Notes under the pieces: generated by a model
The model's input: the letters and a program-made list of their open reading frames with translations, nothing else
What the model was told of the DNA's origin: nothing
Databases searched by the model: none
Source of the DNA: Sclerodactyla briareus
Lineage: Eukaryota; Echinodermata; Holothuroidea; Dendrochirotida; Sclerodactylidae
Direction of reading: 5' to 3'
NCBI GenBank assembly: GCA_026419785.1
Contig: JAODTK010000921.1
Location: forward strand, 123,428-187,427
DNA: 64,000 nucleotides
Made by a program: the position numbers and the translations under genes
Shown: piece by piece, positions 12,683 to 22,689 of the stretch
Layout: the number at the start of each line of letters is the position of its first letter
Position numbering within the stretch: the first letter of the stretch is position 1

Positions 12683-12867
12683 CTCAGCATTCCCATAAGG
12701 CACTATGGTTATATTGATGACATCATTGCAAGTTTCTTCCAGGTTGGGTAGAGTTGCTTCAGTATGAATTCCCTGCAGCCCGGGCAGAGCGACTCATAGT
12801 ATAGTCCTAGACCAACTGGGTGTGGATCGCTGACCATTCGACCCCATTTAAGGCAATGTTCCTCTAC
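12683..12867 (-). CDS. GILT: GILT thiol reductase, active-site exon (one frame break)
   Basis: GILT enzymes reduce disulfides of endocytosed proteins in lysosomes through a CXXC site. This exon follows a near-perfect acceptor (CTGTTTGTTTTTCAG) and encodes GLGLYYESLCPGCREF. The CPGC active site is at plus positions 12,775-12,786. It continues with QLYPTWKKL and, after one missing base near 12,727, NDVINITIVPYGNAE, ending at the donor GAG|GTGAGG. The order LYYESLCPGC...VPYGNA is the GILT core. The signal-peptide exon upstream was not found. The gene runs right to left towards the exons at 11.3 and 10.4 kb. Confidence 0.92.
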
Positions 12868-13031
12868 CTGAAAAACAAACAGTCTGTTGTAACCAGAGTG
12901 GGGGAAATGGTATGGTACAGGATTGGCATGACTAAGAAATGATCCCTTCTGAACGAACGGCATTCATCGAGTGAGCCTCAGTTTTGTTAGCCTGCTGAAG
13001 GCAGGAGGAATCCATGCAATCACACTGTATT

Positions 13032-13136
13032 TGTGTGTATGTATGTATGTATGTCATTGTATGCATGCATGTATGTATGTATGTCATTGTATGCATGCAT
13101 GTATGTATGTATGTATGTATGTATGTATGTATGTGT
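13032..13136. repeat. (ATGT)n microsatellite
   Basis: A tetranucleotide array interrupted twice by CATTGTATGCATGCAT, so part of the array is itself duplicated. It lies just upstream (minus sense) of the GILT active-site exon, probably in its first intron. Confidence 0.95.
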
Positions 13137-13139
13137 GAC

Positions 13140-14400
13140 ATCAACACGCAATGAATTGTTACCCTTTGTTAACAATGATGTTAATTGAACCATCCAATTT
13201 CAAATTGTGTGTGAGCTGCTTCACCTACACCACAGAGTTGGACCCCAATTTTTTGGCATTATTTTGAGGTCATTCAAAGTCACTAAACATGAACCTAAAG
13301 AGATAAATTGTAAGCACAAAATGCCTTTAAAGCAGGGATACTCGAGACAGTTGCAGAGGTTTTCACTAAATTGCACAATAAGTAATGGTTAATGTAAGAG
13401 GGCTGATATAGCTAAGTAAGTGCTAGGCAATATACCATTTTCATCAGCAAAAGCCTATATACATTTTTTGGCTCATCACAAATTGTCTTCTTAAGGTGCC
13501 ACCAGCCCATTATTTAAAGAAAGAATTGATTGAATGTCATGAATCTAGAGTCAGAAATTTAATTCTTCGTTTGAGTATATAAGACAAGTCCTCAAAGGAA
13601 GCATGGCAAGAAAAAAACCAAGCAAATTTAATGAGATTCATGATTACCTACATATGTGTTTGAAAGCATAGAAAGTTAATTGTTAGAGTGAACTGGTACT
13701 TGTGCTCATTTTATGGAAAGTGGGTCTCGAGTTACAGTACCCTGTGAGGGGGCATTTTCATAATAATTTTGTAATAAGAATACAAATGGATGAGTACCAA
13801 TTTGAAACACCCTACCATTTATGAGAGACATCTTCCAAAGGTGCTAGTGTAGGTACTAGGTAACAGTCCTGTGGCTTGTCAGATTCTGAAGCTACAGCTA
13901 AATTTTTCCATGTGTACTTTTTGGAGCAATTTTGAACTAATCATAATAGGAGAGATAAGAGAGATACCTTTACTATTTGAATGAGGCATGTGAATGTCAT
14001 AATATACATGTCTGTCTTGAGATTGAACAGTAAATGAGTTAAATGAGTGAACACAAATCCACAGAATTGTTGCTATATCGTCGAAAGATCTGAAGAGATC
14101 TGAAACTGTCTCAAGTAACCCAGTCAATTCAGGTCACCCAGTCTAATCACAAGTAAAATGCCGGAGAACGGATAGACACTCATGAACTTCCAACATTTGA
14201 TATTTGCGGGTGCGCTCTGAAGAGAAGAGAAATTCGTTTCAGAGGGTCAGCCTCAAAGGTCAATGAAGGTCAAGTTCATGGGAAGGCAAACCACTTTTTT
14301 TTACAAGCATGCTTACAAAAGAGGCCTCAATAATGACACTACAGCTCTCAACTCCACATATAACAGGTCCTTACTGAGTTCAACTATTGTTAACACTTGC
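13140..14400. other. no gene identified
   Basis: I see no exon here. The missing 5' exon of the minus-strand GILT gene could lie in this interval, but no signal peptide followed by a donor stood out. Confidence 0.35.
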
Positions 14401-14404
14401 AAAA

Positions 14405-14720
14405 CATCAATGTTTACAAGTCACCAGGATCAGATGGGCTGAAATCACGAGTACTGGAGGAAGCTCGAGTGAACTTAAAGAACCATTGACTTTTTTTTTC
14501 TTTTTTCTTCAAAAAAAGCATAAGCGGAAACGTGCCTGACCAATGGAAATGATCACAGTTTATATCTCTGATATCTCTGAGAATTAGCTCCCAGTCAGTT
14601 TAACATCTAGTTCTATTCCTTGTAAAATGCTAGAAAGCCTAATTAAAAATCCGCTTGTTGTTCATTTGTCACACATCATACATGAATTTATCAAGGGTCC
14701 TCCCTGTACTATGCATGTTG
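14405..14720 (+). pseudogene. non-LTR reverse transcriptase remnant, N-terminal part (CR1/L2/Jockey type)
   Basis: The translation reads NVYKSPGSDGLKSRVLEEA, then SGNVPDQWK and, with breaks, a PVSLTS-like and CKMLESLI-like stretch. These are the first conserved blocks of Jockey/CR1/L2-type reverse transcriptases (the K(T)SPG.DG and N.YRPVSLTS..CK..E regions). Stops and frameshifts show a dead copy. The catalytic blocks of probably the same copy follow at 15.5-15.8 kb after 700 bases of unrelated sequence. Confidence 0.7.
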
Positions 14721-15499
14721 CTGGACGAATGCGTGGCTAAAGTAACTTGATGATGGTGATGGCAACCAGTTGATTCAATAAGCTAGTTCGGGGATAGACC
14801 CAGGGCATTCCTCATTTATCCACCCCGGCCGGGAAAAACTTCGTCAACCGGAAACCTCCGCCATATGCTTTACTGTGATACACTCTCATCCTTGGTGAAT
14901 GAAACAGTAAAAAAGTAGCAATGACTCTGTTAAAACCGTCTGAATTAGACGAATAATCACGAAAAAATTATTTAATAATCACCATGTACACTATTAATAT
15001 ACCAGGAAACATCAGTCCGCCCAAAATGAACAGAAATTATTTAAAATACCAAAAAGGACTGATCGAAAGCCGACTCAATCAACTCCGAATGCGCCAATCA
15101 GCACGAGTAGTAACTACGCCTATGCACTAACCGTTAAGATGAATATTCCCATTATAACTGCGGGTACTGCCTGGTAGCCAGAAGTCCGGACATACCACGC
15201 GTGCACTGCGAGTGAAAAAGCATGTGGATTTCTTGGAATTTATGACTAAATTGGCACATAGTAAGCACAGGAATCTTATATACCAACAGTTCTCGCCATG
15301 CGAAGCTAAATTTGAGAAGTCTTTGTTGACAAACAAGGGGGTAACAAAGCAAAGTTTCTCACAATCCCTGCGCTCCATTGAATTACTGTGGCCAGCCTAC
15401 CTCGCATAAGGACTTGTCCGAAAGCGAGTGGAGAAGACAATGACGCATGTGCAGGAGCGCCGAACTAAGCTTATTTTACCTTGATTTGACAGATGCCCA

Positions 15500-15830
15500 C
15501 TTTTCTTCTTCCATCTGTAAAGAACTGGAATCCAATGGGATTAGTTGTAATGTTGTGAACTGGATTACAGATTCCCTTAGCAACCGTAGATAGAGAGTTG
15601 CAATCAATGGAACTCTCTCAGAGTGATCAGAGTTGCAATCAATGGAACTCTCTCAGAGTGATCAGAGTTGCAATCAATGGAACTTCTCGGAGTGGTCATC
15701 TGTCATTAGCGACATTCCTCAGGGGAGTGTCCTGGGATTTACTATTTGCTATGTTAATGACAAGCCGATCAATTAGTTAGAAGAGTTCCATACATACAGT
15801 TATTGCTGATGACAAACCGTCACAATTTCC
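15500..15830 (+). pseudogene. non-LTR reverse transcriptase remnant, catalytic part
   Basis: The reading frames show VVNWITDSLSNRR, VAINGT, EWSSVISDIPQGSVLG (the IPQGSVLGP block at 15,714-15,737) and then a degraded region where the YADD or FADD block should lie. This is the middle of a CR1/L2/Jockey-type reverse transcriptase. A 35-bp internal tandem repeat (15,594-15,683) disrupts it. Confidence 0.75.
15594..15683. repeat. 35-bp tandem repeat (2.6 copies) inside LINE remnant
   Basis: Units start at 15,594, 15,629 and 15,664, and each begins AGAGTTGCAATCAATGGAAC. The single-copy equivalent in the family encodes RVAINGT..E, so this is a local duplication within the reverse transcriptase. The third unit changes to the ancestral-looking CTTCTCGGAGTGG continuation. 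Confidence 0.9.
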
Positions 15831-16395
15831 ATTGGATCAGTTTTGGAATTAGAATTGTTGCGATTTTGACACTAACAATCTCAAGATCTGGAACACTAGT
15901 GTTCCTATATCTTGTGTATCAGAGGTGACTGATGCTACTTTCGTTGGTGACTGCATTACATTTTCTCCCCCTTCAGAAGGTGAGGGTGAGGTGCAGGGGA
16001 GCCTGCTTGCCCTTGGGACTTGGTCTGTTAGTAGTTCTTTAGACAGACCGGTCCTGAGGTCAAGCGGCATGTTACAAAACAAAGTGATTGTGTGTAATTA
16101 GTGTCTCTTCTAGTGTTTTTTCTCCACAGGTGTTTAGTAATGGGGTTTGCGATCCCTTCGCTGCTTCCCTGTCCCCTGCCCGCTTTCCATGCTTTTCAGG
16201 CCTTTGCTAGGCTTAGTCTTGTCTGGCCACTGCCAGTGGAGGCGGTTGGTGCAGATTGCGATCTCGCAGCTCAAGGGTTATTGTTTAGGGAAAAGCAAGC
16301 CATGGTTGCTTGTGGTTTTTTTTTTTTTTGGTGGGTGAGTGGTCTGGGATCTGGCCTCTCCGCTCATCCCTATCAGGGGTTCTGTATTTTTTTTA

Positions 16396-17078
16396 TCCTT
16401 CAATGTGCATGGGCATAGGGATCACTGATAAAAGGAAGCATATTTTCCAGTTTGCAAGGATGTTACGGTGTGGATGTTGTCTTTTTGCAGGAGACGCATA
16501 TCTCATGTTTGGATGACGTTCATTTGTGGTCGTATGAGTGGGTGGTTAGCCTTTATGCACATTGGGTCTGAGACGTCTGGTGGGACAGCCACTCTACTTC
16601 TCCGTTTTGTTGATCAAGTCAGGAAGGTAGAGAGAGATCATGAGGGTTGGTTTACTTTGTTTACATTTGAAAAACCCACAAGTGTCTTGGTGTCTGTAAC
16701 ATTGAAGCTCCGAAAGCATTCCTGAACGCAAGGAAGGATTTCTTTACTCTCCTGCCAGCTTTTGTCCCTGGCAGGGCATACTGTGTTTTTTTTTGTTTTG
16801 GGGGGGGGGATTTTAATTGGGTGCCCACATTGGGCCTGATCGCCAGGTCTCATAGGGCATCCACAAACTGTACGGTGGGCATGGCAGAGTGGATATTTTC
16901 ATTAAGCAGCACAAATTTGGAGCGTTGAGAGCTAATTAATCCACAGGTAGGCCCCACCTGGCATAGACCAGATGGCACGATTCCTCCAGACTGGATAGGT
17001 TTTATGCCCAGGAGAGGTTTTCAATTACAGGTGTACAATTGTGCCTGCCCTTTGTCAGATCATGGTGCAGTGGTTTGA
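16396..17078 (+). pseudogene. LINE AP-like endonuclease domain
   Basis: Motifs in order: NVHG near 16,400; DVVFLQETH at 16,473-16,499, the catalytic QET block; GGDFNWVPTLGL near 16,803-16,835, the catalytic GDFN block; and SDHGAVV at 17,055-17,075, the terminal SDH block, followed at once by TGA. Between these the frame shifts several times. In an active element this domain nicks target DNA to prime reverse transcription. Confidence 0.85.
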
Positions 17079-17699
17079 ATGTTTCAGCCATCAGGTGACT
17101 TCCAGGGAAGGGGGGTTTCTGTGGAGGCACTCTAAAAACAGAGATTTAAAAGAGTGCAAAGTGTAGAGATATTTTTGTTTCAAAGTGAGTAGGATGTCGG
17201 TCTTGAGACCAGCCTATCCTAATGTTGTCTTTGGTGGGATGTGGTTAAAACACTTATTAAGAAACTTAGTAAAACAACCAGTAAGTGTTGACAGAGCTCG
17301 CCGGCAGAGATGATTGGAGAGTTCCAGGCCTTGTGTGTTAGATCGAAAGGGAGCTCCCGAGCAACACACAAGAGTGCTAGGTATACAGGCATATTTGACA
17401 AAAGTGCATGGGGCCAGGGAGGGCAAAAATCAGTTGGTAGAGGCGATTGAGAGGCCAACCATTCGTTTTTTAGTGAAGAGAGCCAGTGGAGTGACTGACC
17501 GTGTAATAAAAGCGGTCCGTCACAGTCGCAGGCAATCCTGGAGAGTGTACAGGTCATTTTATTCGGACCTCTAATCGATGGCCCAGTTTTGAGGGACCTC
17601 AGAGGTAAGTTTCTTGCAGGTATCAAAGAGGTTCCCATACCATACTAGTAATGATGGGTTGGGTTCTGACCTCTCTGGTGGTGAGCTGTGGAAGGCCAT

Positions 17700-18560
17700 T
17701 TCTGGTACCTTATATGAAGAATAATAAGTCCCCTGGCCCTGCTGGTCCCGGTGGAGTTTTATAAACGTTACTGGGAGATCATCGGGAGGAGTAAGGATGT
17801 GTCATCGCTGCCTTTCATTGGAATAAGCTGGGTGGACTCTCAGCAGTTCGGTATATTATTCCTACTCCCAAAGTCTGGGGATCCAGTGGATCCTAAGAAT
17901 AGGCGGCCAATTACCCCTTCTTCAATGTGGATTATAAAAATATTGCCAAACATTGGGGATGCGCCTGGCAGTTGTAATGCCTGATGTTGTGGGCCCATTC
18001 CAGACGTGTGGCGTGAGTGGTAGGTGTATACAGCATAATCTCTGGTTATTAAGAGATCTAGTTGATTATGCTAAAGATCGGGATCTGCCGGGTTCGGTGC
18101 TTTCTCTGGATCAAGTGAAAGCGTTTGAAATGGTGGATCATGCTTTTTTGATTAAGACATTAGAGGCTTTTTAAGTGAATAGTGTGATTCATTACTTGGT
18201 TGGGGCACTGTTATATAATGGTATTTCTAGTTCAGTTCCAACAGATGGTGTACTCTAGTCCTCTCTGTACAGAGGGAGGTAAAAAGACAGGGCTGTCCTC
18301 TCTCCCCCCTTGTTTTACATTTTGTAAGTGAGGTACTGAGCACCTCACTGGATAACTGCTGCTCCGGTTTTCGCCTTTTATCAGTTCCGGGCGGAACAGC
18401 TTGTTAAATACTTGCAATATGCTGATGATAGTTCACTTGCATTGGTATTCCGACCTGGCTTCCTTCCGAGCCTTGTCGGAAGTTCTCTCCTTTTTCAATA
18501 AGCAACGGGTGCCAAGCTAATCATTCCATAGACGAATGGTTCGCGCCTGGGGGCGGTGGC
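17700..18560 (+). pseudogene. LINE reverse transcriptase domain (Tx1-like)
   Basis: Visible blocks are LLPKSGDPVDPKNRRPI (about 17,857-17,910), LDQVKAFEMVDH (18,106-18,141), a QGCPLSP-like region near 18,292 in another frame, and QYADDSSLALVF at 18,415-18,450 with the catalytic YADD intact. A FNK..GAKL-like block follows, typical of Tx1 and L1 reverse transcriptases. Several frame changes are needed to read through, so no full-length protein can be made from this sequence as given. Confidence 0.88.
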
Positions 18561-19018
18561 ACGGCCGCCAGTTACAGAGCAAAAACCACTTTTGATCGCG
18601 TCTTGGCCTGACTATCAGATTAAAGTAAATGGCATCTTGTTCGGGTATGGACTTCCGAGGGGCGCCTTGGGCTGAGAGGATTGATTTGGTGGAAAGTTAG
18701 GTTGGATTCTTCAGTCACAGGTGGCTCTCTCTTCCGTTACTGTCATTAATCGTTTGGGGTTCCTATCCTCTGGTACCCTGGGCATGGTTCTGCCTATTTC
18801 GGATCGTGCCTTAGTGCGTTTGGCGGAGGGCGCAATTTTTTTTTTACATGGGGTATGCGTAAGCCAAATTCGGTGAGAAGGTCCACTTGTATGTCCTCCT
18901 CTGCGGGGTGGACTAGGTTTGGTCCATTTTCCTTCAAAGTTGCGTTTTTTACATCCTAAAAGGGTTTCTTTGCAGTCTTTGGAGAATCTCTTTTTGCCTT
19001 TCGCTCTTTTGTCACATT

Positions 19019-19800
19019 TTGGGGTGGTGTTTGTTTGTCTCGCTCATAACTGGCCTGGCCTTTTTTCTAACAGCGTGCAAAGCTTCGCGACCGTCACCTG
19101 TTTATATCCGGTGGTGTTCGCTACTTAGAATTGTGCATGAGGGGGGCCAAAAACTATGGAGAACGGGTCCCCTCTTCTTTGTACTCATATTTACATTGGT
19201 TCCATGTTGCCATGGTGGGAGCCTCGCAGTGGAAGACTGGTTTTTGGTTTTGGTCTCCGGTGTTTTGGGGCGATCTGTTACTGCAGCTTTTTGTAATCCG
19301 CCTCAATATATTTCTTGGAGAGTGACACACAGTTTTAATTACAAACCATTTCCGTCTCTCCAGGTGGGGTTTGGGGAATGGGAGGTCCCTTGCAATATTG
19401 CAGGAGCAAGTGAAACTTTACAGCATCTATTGCCGCAGTGCTCGTACGTGGAGGTTGTTTGGAATGGTTCCTGTTTATGTGTCCAGAGTGCAAGTTGTAC
19501 GGGGTGGGCTGTCAGTGCGATTTTGTCATTTTTGGCTTGTCGCCCCCAGGTCTCCCTGCGTGGGTCAGAGAGTTTTGTGGTTTGCCACCTGTTTTCATGC
19601 CATTTTTACGAGGTACATCTGGCTTAGTATAGATGCCGGCTGGCTTTCGATGGGGAAGATAGTCTGGTGGCTCCCTCATCTCGCTTTCCCCCAGGTGATT
19701 GAGCTTGCAGAGAGCAGACTATGCTATGCTTCCTATCGTTGTCCTTTCGTAGACGTTGGCGGGAACCCATTCTTCATTTATCGGGACGGGGTTCCCATGA
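19019..19800 (+). pseudogene. LINE C-terminal zinc-knuckle (zf-RVT) and tail
   Basis: CNIAGASETLQHLLPQC at 19,391-19,441, followed by YVEVVW, matches the zf-RVT zinc-binding motif at the C-terminus of L1/Tx1 ORF2. After a frame change the overlapping frame continues with RSP..G..VLWFATC and later IELAESRLCYASYRCPF, a plausible C-terminal end. The longest open frame of the window (19,371-20,222, 283 codons) overlaps this. Only its first half looks coding, the rest being the T-rich 3' region. Confidence 0.75.
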
Positions 19801-20242
19801 AGTGGGTTTTTAGTTTCACAGTGTGGGGTGCTCCCTGCTGGGGTGTAGTCTTTCTGTTTTTTTTTTTTCTGTATAACTGCCGCAGTGGGTGTTCTGGTAG
19901 TGTGTTTTTTTTCTTTGCTCGCGTTCCTTGGTCCGTGCGCTGTTTTTTCTTCTTATTGTACTTGTATCTTACTTTTTGCGGTTTGTTCCTTAGTTGGTTC
20001 TGTTTTATTTTCGGTTGTGTTATAGTATATTGGCTGTTTTTGTCGCCTGTTGGATCGTGTAGGGTTTTTTTCCTCGCTGTTTTTTGCTTACTAGTCTATT
20101 GTAAACACACAGTGTTATGTAGCCCTCGTCTGTTCTATTTGTGTTCTCCTGGGTGTGTTTGTAGTACTACAAGGTTTGGAGTTTTTCTAGGCCGTTGGCC
20201 CGTGTCCATTTCAGTCACTTAAAAAGCACACAAGACTGGGCC

Positions 20243-20336
20243 ATGTCTGCCAGGAATGGCCAACTAAGTTTTCAATGCTTCCAAATTGGAAGTTTATGCA
20301 CTTCAGAGATGGGTGGCTATAAAATCAAGAGTGCAG
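20243..20336 (+). CDS. possible first coding exon (unidentified)
   Basis: An ATG in good context (GCCATGT) opens a 31-codon frame (MSARNGQLSFQCF...) ending exactly at a strong donor, GCAG|GTAAAC. It could be a 5' exon of a plus-strand gene, MRPL55 at 24.5 kb being the nearest. The phase does not match the MRPL55 exon (this leaves 1 base, that one needs 2), so the link is weak. Confidence 0.15.
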
Positions 20337-20339
20337 GTA

Positions 20340-22120
20340 AACCTTTGGTCTTGAAGGACTAACAAAGATGTAACGCAAGTCTTGTAATTAAATGAAGACT
20401 AGAGGTGAGTGCTGGTTAAATTAACCTGACTGTCCATGAGCACAGCCAGGTGACCTGCTAGTGCCGGGCACCACTGCCCAGCAGGGCACATCAATCCCTG
20501 TCACCTGGGAGTAGGATTTCCAACATCTGTTATTTTAATTTTATAGACGGATTCAATACCGCGTACCTTGATGAAAACAAGCACCGGCGATGCACACTTT
20601 ACTGTGTTGACCCTATGGTGGAGCAAGAATACCAGTCCTACTCCTGGTCTGACCTCGTTTTACTATTTTAGCTAGAAAGATGTGAAGTTGTATGAAACAT
20701 GAAACTTTGAAATGTAGAAAGAACTCACCCCTTGGACAGTCCGCATATAATGAGAAAACACACTATGAAATGACTCATGTTCGAGCTGGAATGTGGTGCT
20801 TGGGCAGTTCCAGGAAGAGAGATACAAGACACTCACTTGTGGGCCATTTTTTTGTAACAGTGTGTTTTCTGTACAGTACATGCATGCATGCCAGAATCAT
20901 TGGAGTGGATCCTTGATTTTCTCCCTACAGAGGCGAGATAGAGTAGAATTTTTTGATTGGGCCATTTGCCTTGGTGTAATTCCAAATAATCTTTTGAAGA
21001 TTAGTGTTCATAGGTTTGGCACTTCTACAATTCAAATTATTTTCACATGACATCTCTATCGCCTATCTGAGGAAATTAAATATTTATGATATTCTCTCAA
21101 AGTCTGTCTGCACACTTTCAATTGAAGGTCCTTTTGGTTTCATCATGACCGCTCCTTAAACTCAATGGTCTCGGGGGTTTTTTGGGAATCCAGAACGCTC
21201 ACTCCTAATGCAATAGTAATATGGGTTTTACCACAACGGAAACAACTTTAACAATCGGAAACTGCAAAGCAACCCTATGCCTAATCACTTCACAGGCCGA
21301 GAATAGCTTGGTCACTTCACCATAATCCCGGTGGTAAACACATTGTGTTTTTGCGTCGATGCCGACAAGGCAAAATCTACGAAGAAACAACTCAACAAAC
21401 ACTCTGCAAATGGAGAAATGGACATGTTGATTGATTTTTTTGATAGATATCGTCCTTGCCGCTTATTCTACTGGGACGTTGGTCAGTAAATCACTCTGTA
21501 TCAAAATACAATATCATTCTTCTTCATTCTGGCTATGTAACAACGTATAGGGAGTTCTTTCCACGGTGACGAGTACCACAGTGCAATTACTAATGCAAAT
21601 TAACCCCACCCTAACATGAGTGTGATAGTTAGATTTAGCCTATAATGCCCCATATTACAAAATATTGACAGCAGAACTCTATTGCGCAATCATCTCGAAC
21701 ACAATTTTTTTTTTTTTGACGGAACTGAGCACGTTCGGAAATTTCGAAAATGTCATTTGATATAAACCTGCTAACAATAGTAAATTAATTTGTGTTGTGA
21801 AAACATCCAACTAATGTTTTTTTAATTGGAAGAATGCGAGAAATGTGATCTAAAACATGATATAAATTCATCACTGACATGATATTATCTGTTTGTCTGA
21901 TACTTTTCTTATCTATTTTCGGAAAACAAAGTTACAAATGTTTTTCCCTTCACTAAGTACAGGGAAACTCCCCAAAAAGGTAATGAATTAATTAGTAACA
22001 TTTTTTGCCTTGCGAAAAATACGTTTTCTACCCAGAATTCGAATATTTCTGCATGAATTTGATCTCACGAAATTTTCTATAGGTGTTTCAGATCACATCA
22101 GTTTAGAATAGGGAAGCGAT
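20340..22120. other. no gene identified
   Basis: AT-rich sequence without a supportable exon. A minus-strand open frame at 21,205-21,402 follows an acceptor-like TTTCTCCATTTGCAG but matches no family I know. A short inverted repeat (CAGGTGAC...GTCACCTG) brackets 20,447-20,509. Confidence 0.35.
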
Positions 22121-22121
22121 T

Positions 22122-22164
22122 TAACAAAGATGGCGCCGCCCAAAACTAAGGACTGTTAACTAAG
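22122..22164 (+). promoter_or_regulatory. candidate start region of MRPL55: YY1-like element with splice donor
   Basis: AAAGATGGCGCCGCC at about 22,127-22,139 resembles the AAGATGGCGGC element common at transcription starts of nuclear genes for mitochondrial and ribosomal proteins. A strong donor (AAG|GTGAGA) follows at 22,165. Read from this ATG the exon is 35 bases and leaves two bases, the phase the MRPL55 exon at 24,548 requires. However, an in-frame TAA lies before the donor, so it may be 5' untranslated or contain a base error. Confidence 0.3.
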
Positions 22165-22360
22165 GTGAGAAGTGCATATTCATTTTCTACTGAAACCAAC
22201 AGCAATGGAGACCGACATTGTGTACAACTCTCTGTAATGTTCGTAGTCTCATAACCACTCTGTCAGAGCCTAATTAGGTCTTGGTTCACAACAACGACGA
22301 CGTGAGTGCAGCTTTACTTTTTCCTTTCGCGCGAAAGTACCTGGTGGAATTGGTATCATT

Positions 22361-22432
22361 GCGACACCAAGGTTTGAACCATGGACTTTTGGCATTGCAG
22401 GTGGGCACTCTACCTTTCCTGCCACCTCACCG
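22361..22432 (-). repeat. tRNA-derived SINE fragment (copy 2)
   Basis: On the minus strand, box A (TGGCAGGAAAGGTAGAGTG, plus 22,406-22,424) and box B (GGTTCAAACC, 22,371-22,380) are spaced as in a tRNA. It is very similar to copy 1 at 4.3 kb, including the TGGCAGGAA start and the CCTGCAAT stretch in between, so the two belong to one SINE family. Confidence 0.65.
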
Positions 22433-22477
22433 CTGTTGTTAAAAAGTTTGTTGAAGGCCCTTAACCCAATGAGGCTA

Positions 22478-22680
22478 GAGTCCTGATAACATTCACCCTT
22501 GGGTCCTAAGAGAGCTTGCCACAGATTTGGCTCCTATGTTAGGTCATCTATTTCAACAATCATTATATGACGGGTGGATTCTCAGGGATTGGAAAGAGGC
22601 TAATGTGTGTCTCGTCCATGAGAAGAGTAATTGATCTCTTTCAGCCAATTACCGCCCTGTTTCACTTACCTGTATATAGG
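22478..22680 (+). pseudogene. non-LTR reverse transcriptase fragment (CR1/L2/Jockey type)
   Basis: In overlapping frames this reads SPDNIHPWVLRELATDLAP, then HLFQQSL, DWKEANV and NYRPVSLT (22,647-22,670). These are the N-terminal conserved blocks of this reverse-transcriptase clade. It is cut off after about 200 bases and carries at least one stop. It probably lies in the first intron of MRPL55. Confidence 0.8.
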
Positions 22681-22689
22681 CAAGCGAAA

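Larger units (their letters stand above)
16390..20222 (+). mobile_element. Tx1/L1-like LINE, ORF2 region and 3' tail (degraded)
   Basis: A nearly complete but frame-broken ORF2 in the expected order: AP endonuclease (16.4-17.1 kb), reverse transcriptase (17.7-18.6 kb), connector, zinc knuckle and C-terminal domain (19.0-19.8 kb), then a T-rich 3' region (19,850-20,222). The DPKN.RPI, LDQ.KAF..VDH and QYADDSS blocks are typical of the Tx1 branch of L1-like LINEs. The sequence at 15,850-16,390 may be the end of ORF1 but has no domain I can name. I do not see a poly(A) tail or a target-site duplication. Confidence 0.85.

Noticed and set aside
19371..20222. Longest open frame of the window (283 codons)
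   Set aside because: Only its first part overlaps the LINE C-terminal domain. The rest is Phe/Leu/Cys-rich translation of a T-rich 3' region and not a membrane protein gene.
22478..22680. Considered as an exon of MRPL55
   Set aside because: The translated blocks (HLFQQSL, NYRPVSLT) are clearly reverse-transcriptase motifs.
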